A stretch of DNA of 64,000 nt. Source: Fasciolopsis buskii. Its lineage: Eukaryota > Platyhelminthes > Trematoda > Plagiorchiida > Fasciolidae. Position numbers and translations under genes: made by a program. Shown here one piece after another: positions 59,418 to 64,000 of the stretch; position 1 is the first letter of the stretch; each line of letters starts with the position of its first letter. The notes beneath the pieces are model-generated. The model ran no database searches, was not told the origin of the DNA, and worked only from the letters and a program-made list of their open reading frames with translations. Where the stretch lies: positions 15,397 to 79,396 of the forward strand of contig LUCM01007401.1 in assembly GCA_008360955.1 (NCBI GenBank), in the 5' to 3' direction.

Positions 59418-61726
59418 CCAGATCTATCCGAAATACTGCGTCAAGTTTGTTCAAGAATCGTCAGCAATACCTAGACACACTCGGCCTAATAATTTAGCAG
59501 AAATTGCATGCAAATATCAATCACGAGTTTTTCGAACCGTAGTTTTCTGACCAATACTATCTGGCATAAAGACACAAGTGTCGAAGCACTCTGCTTGCTG
59601 ACCCCGCCAATTACTTATTGATATACGCTGACGGGTTCTTATTCCCAATTTTTTACACCTCATTATCTTACCGTCTGACCATTTTGGTTGCTTTTATAAC
59701 CCGTTATTTTCTTTAACACGATACATTGGACTTTGCATCCACAATTGTTGATCACACGGCTGTCTACTATGCATAAATGCAGCGCACTGTCAGTGCGTGC
59801 GGAACACTTTCCTATTGCCGGCGATAAATGAGTGCTGACCGTTGTGTATTATAGCCACTTCTTATGAAGAAGTTTCTCCTCAGGAAGAAACATTTAAGGT
59901 TTCAGGGGTGACGCATGCAGTTTGTCTATGGTTGAAGTCTCTTTTCAGAAGCAAAGAACCCACGCGGCTGATGATTCCTTATATGGACAAAATAGCCCAA
60001 CAATAATTCCATTTTCTCCTACTCGTTATTGTGATGGAGAACGTGCACAGCGGATCTATCTATCGCATGATAATATTGACTTTTAATACAAACAGACTGT
60101 CAACATTTTGGTTATCAGTCCTTCTAAAGGGAAAATAATAAGGGATGGAGAACAGTTGTTTTTCAAAGATAACTGTTAACATTTTGTCAACTTTATTTCG
60201 ACTGATGATCCAAGTTCACGGAAAAGCACGTGTCTAACACTGCCGCTCATCACATGGCAATAAATGAGAGACCCACAAAATTCCAATAGGAAGGGCACAT
60301 AAGATCGGTCCCCGTATTTGTGCTTTCCATAAAAAGCATTGTATTCACATGTACATTATCTCTGCGACGAAGAAGTTATCGCAAAATTGACAATGAATCA
60401 CATGTCCAATGAAATTTAGTAGGTTTAAACATATAGGTCTATGCATGCAGAATCCGAGTGTATACACGAAAGGACAGATCTGAGTCAGAATGGCCCCGAA
60501 AGATTAGTTACCCGCAATTGCTAGTAAGTAGTATACCAGTCAGCAAGTGAACTTGCAGCTTAGGAAAATCCAAAAGAGTAAACTTCAATGAAAACGTACT
60601 TTTCTATTGCGAGCATATGCGTGTTATTTCTCAATTACGTTTTTCTTGATCAGGTTTTTAAGCTTCCTTCTGTTTCTGCGATCACAATTACCTGTTGAGG
60701 GGACGTCTTTGTAACACTGTGGAATTATCACAGGACGGGTAACTAATGAGCAGACCTGTTGTCGTTACGAGATGATCAAACTAGTGTTTGCACCTAGCAA
60801 CAGTGGGATTCTTCGTGTCAAAGCTTTTAGGTAAATCTGACCATCGACGAAACGCTCCAAACACAAATGCTCATTCCTGGTCTCACAACAAACGACCCCG
60901 AGACGTGAACTATGCCTCCTTACTGCCACGCTGGTAATGCCAACACATTGCCGCAATACGTTACGCAGTGCGCTTCTATGGATATCTTCGAATATCATGC
61001 TGGGATAACGAAACTATGGATTCATTGGTTCAAACATGGTTTACAATTGTCCACTTCCCACTGAACCATCTCAGTGCTTACAGCCAACATGAAGGCTGGC
61101 GGCATTCAGTACGTAAACAAACAAGTAGGCGCGTTCTAGATCAACTCCCGTGGTCATCAAACGAACAAGATGACACGGATAGGAGCATATGGCGAGATAG
61201 GTTACGGATCACACCGGCCGCAGGGATCTGACTGAACTTGAAGTTACCAACTGCCAGTACATACTGTAGCAATTAATTTGTTCATTTTGGAGTGCAAAAC
61301 TCCACCTACACTTTATGCATCAAAAAATGTTAATTTCGATTTGAAGTCGAACTTCTGGAGTTTGCGTTCACCGTGCAGGTGTTCCGTGAAGCGATCCATG
61401 AGGGCAGCTACTTCATGGCACTTTGTGATCCTGTCCAACTGCACACCTAGACGGTTCTGCTTTTATGTTCAAGAGTCTCTTTTTTACTAACTAAACAGAA
61501 TGTTTTCCACGTGAAAAAACCGGTTCTTTCGAGAATTGCACTTTACGAGTGTAACTGAGTAGTCGGGGCCATAGATCAAAGTTTTCGTTAGTTTTGTAAG
61601 TGCACAGCGATAAACCGGTGTCGTGCCTTTTGTCATTGACACACAATGAGTGCAAAGCAAACACGGATGGACAACGGCTTTTTTTCTATAAACAGACCGG
61701 GACTGGAAATGCAACCGATTACTTAC
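59418..61726. other. Intron of the EGF gene
   Basis: Lies between EGF exons 2 and 3. I found no further EGF exon on the minus strand and no recognisable mobile element. Confidence 0.5.
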
Positions 61727-61876
61727 GAATGCATGTTTTGCGATCCACGGATGCCTCGAATCCTTCATCACAAATGCACTCGTAGGATGAACCGCGCGGA
61801 ATGCAAACACCATTTTCACAAACTGAATTTTGATATAGCGCACAGATATCAAAAACGAAAGACCGTCTTGGGGTGC
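61727..61876 (-). CDS. EGF-like exon 2 of the fibrillin-like gene
   Basis: Seen: the acceptor is GATAG before 61876 and a consensus GTAAGT donor follows 61727; length 150, phase 1 to 1. The exon begins by completing the sixth cysteine of the previous EGF, then gives TPRRSFVF and a full EGF: DICALYQNSVCENGVC, IPRGSSYECICDEGF, DRKTC. All six cysteines are present in order with the glycine and aromatic residues usual in the C-terminal loop. The position before the first cysteine reads D-I rather than D-x-D/N-E, so calcium binding is likely weaker than in classical fibrillin cbEGF modules, or absent. The polypyrimidine tract is weak, but the reading frame and the rebuilt cysteine fix this acceptor. 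The exon ends in C, which joins the next exon's AC as histidine. Other EGF-repeat proteins (fibulin, latent TGF-beta binding protein, Notch-like) remain possible. Confidence 0.87.
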
Positions 61877-63205
61877 CTATCAAAACATGAATGAGAGAAC
61901 GAAGAATCACAGATGGGACGAAACTCGGTACTATTTAGTGAAATGTAGTAATCATTTTGACTTTCCTCACAACAGAACACCTGGACTGTTTTATCGTGTT
62001 CTTATCGACGCGAGAATTGTCGTCTGGATTGGTGAAACTTTCGGACTAGAACGTGCCGCGTTTTTTTGGTCCTTGTCTGGCAAAATTTCGAAAAACCGAT
62101 AGATCGCGAACTGTTTAGTCTAAAGAACTCTCTATCGGTCTCCCTTATTGAGCAGGCATTGATTTCGAGTCACATAAAGAGGACCACGTAGTCAACGATG
62201 ATAAAATTGCATGACCGTTGATAGTCCAGTAAGTCCGGCCACAGAAAATGTTTTACTACTTTACCACTCTTCACAGTGGAGTATTGGCTAAATGAGGCTA
62301 AAAGCTGAACAGTTCATGGGAAGAACTTCGTCTACCGAGCAGTTAATAACATGCTGGGCTGGAAAACTGTGTGCATCCTGGAAACTACTTCATCTGTGCT
62401 ACAAGAAATGAACAAAATATATTGAAGTAATGGTGTCCCGATCTCCCAAAAGTACACGCATTCTCAAGTCATTCCTTAATTCATCTCATCCGACGATGGT
62501 GTAACCGTCATCTGGAGAATCAACTTTCCTATCTCCAAGCATTGTTCTTTGAGTTATACAGTGCTCCTAATTCCATGATTATAGGATCTTAAAACGGCTA
62601 GCGACGTAACTGTTTTCTTTCAATTTAATGATTTTTGACTTTTCGCAAATTCGAACAAATCGTAGGAAAAAAAGAAATGAATTCCGGCTGGACAAACGTG
62701 AGGGATAGTAATATTTGAGCGATTGCGTCTGCTTTGGTCTTCTTACAGTCTGTGCGGCAATTTGTCGAAAAACCTATTCATTCATCACCTCGATCTCTGT
62801 TCAACGTCACTGGTCTGTCTGAGCAACTTCAGATTTGCTAAGCGGAGGAATCTAATTCAGCTGCACAAATTTCGTGTCACACGGTACCCGGAGGCTTAGA
62901 AACCAACTTAGCAAATCAGTCAGTTTGTCCATTACGAAGAATAACATTGGTAGTCAAGTTCGGAAAAGTTCAACACCGATGTTCTGATCACATAAAAATT
63001 GAAATTTCATCTACTTGACTTTTCCATTTGATTGGAGCAAATTAATAATCAACTGTTCTGGTTACACAATCAAAACAAACACGCCGGACGAGTAAGTTCA
63101 CGAAAATCAATATTAGGTCCATCCTTTCGACTGGATTATTGGAAAAAGAATACCGTTGGAATGTGAGATTATTATGAGATCATCGTATGGATGGGATTTA
63201 CTCAC

Positions 63206-63325
63206 AAGATTTCCGGTCCGGCGAGAGATGGTAACGCCAATTGCAAATGCATCTATAATCCCCATTCATTAGATTAACACACTTGCCGCCCGGGGAGCAT
63301 TCATGTCGGCCCAGTTCACAGACAT
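63206..63325 (-). CDS. EGF-like exon 1 of a fibrillin-like gene (internal exon)
   Basis: Seen: read on the minus strand, a polypyrimidine acceptor ending CACCAG opens at 63325 and a GTGAGT donor follows 63206. The 120 bases hold 39 codons plus split codons at each end (phase 1 to 1). The peptide runs VCELGRHECSPGGKC, then CVNLMNGDYRCIC, then a short tail ending DRKS. That gives five of the six EGF cysteines with normal EGF spacing. The last base is T and the next exon starts GC, so the missing sixth cysteine is made exactly at the splice junction. Known: single-domain, phase 1-1 exons are typical of EGF repeats in extracellular matrix and receptor proteins. Inference: this is an internal exon, because it enters in phase 1, so the start codon and signal peptide lie beyond the right edge of the window. 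Too short for an open-frame caller. Confidence 0.85.
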
Positions 63326-64000
63326 CTGGTGAAAAGAAAATGAAATCAGTAGGGACTTCAGCAATATTCCTTAACCACTGGAAATGTAATCAAACAAAAT
63401 GCTAACGTCCAGCTACGCTTGCAACTGTAAGGCAACCAAGAATCACAGTAAAACGAAATCGGTATTTCGATTAAATCGTTGCAAAAGTTGATCAACAAAA
63501 TTGGGAAAAGCCTGAATGAAAGTTATTTTTGCTTGAAGTGAATAGGTTTGCTCTAGCGGACAAGATTCGTCAATTAAGCAGGCATGATTCGATTTGGCAA
63601 GTGTTTGGTTCTCGATGAATCTCTTGTGGGCCGGTTTTACCATCCAATTGGATGAAAGATCAAAAACCAATATAGGGATCCACACAATCAATCATCGGTG
63701 GCTTGATCGGCAAGACGACTAAAGATAACAAGGGGGGCAATTAGTTGAGGGGATTAGCTACGCATGCAAGAATGCCCTAAACAATTATGATTAGAAGAAT
63801 TAGTGACCGTGCACCAATGTCTTTTGTCGGAATACATATCGACCTGTCATCTGACTACAGTTTGGGATCGGCCCGAATATTTTTGACCTTTGGGATAAAC
63901 TTTCATTTCGCCATTTAGAAATTAAAATTATCCCTCATGTAGTTTGTGTGTGTATGTCCAAGTCGTCAATGAAAACTATTGAATCACTATGTATCCCATC

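Noticed and set aside
1..64000. CRISPR arrays, operons, bacterial promoters, rRNA genes, functional tRNAs
   Set aside because: None seen. The tRNA-like sequences lack pairing acceptor and anticodon stems and belong to SINEs.

Overview
This window looks like one piece of a large, intron-rich, repeat-rich animal genome, most likely a parasitic flatworm (Platyhelminthes, Neodermata). The case rests on four things: short EGF-type exons split by introns of 1 to 15 kb with GT/AG borders, a decayed CR1-like LINE of the kind common in flatworms, Penelope-like element remains, and tRNA-headed SINEs with hammerhead-ribozyme cores like the schistosome SM-alpha family. There is no bacterial gene layout. 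The species cannot be fixed by reading alone.

The main gene is on the minus strand, from at least 63,325 down to at least 32,345, and both ends lie outside what can be seen. Seven exons chain together, all in phase 1: 63206-63325, 61727-61876, 58768-58899 (EGF), 51787-51918 (Pro/Met-rich linker), 36888-37064 (EGF), 33803-33895 (Ser/Asn-rich linker) and 32345-32503 (EGF). The sixth cysteine of the first EGF is created by the splice between the first two exons. The chain encodes about 321 residues of a secreted or membrane EGF-repeat protein of fibrillin-like type. An alternative last exon may lie at 34084-34283. A further phase-1 exon candidate lies at 29976-30202. Weaker candidates are described in the findings.

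On the plus strand, four open exon-like blocks with splice signals (51256-51384, 51489-51660, 52315-52514, 57088-57267) lie inside introns of the EGF gene and may be a nested, opposite-strand gene of unknown function.

The rest is mobile DNA or unassigned sequence. A CR1-like LINE relic occupies 4.5-6.6 kb and a jockey-type LINE tail 6.7-7.0 kb. SINE family A has 3 copies, family B has 2, and family C (SM-alpha-like, with hammerhead cores) has 2. A compact element at 14,084-14,272 carries 42-bp terminal inverted repeats around a hammerhead. A Penelope reverse-transcriptase fragment lies at 34.8-35.3 kb. Six copies of a short palindromic family, each with its own 9-16 bp target-site duplication, are probably Penelope 3' ends. 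Several microsatellites and fold-back repeats complete the list. From 1 to 29 kb I see repeats and scattered open frames but no gene I can name.
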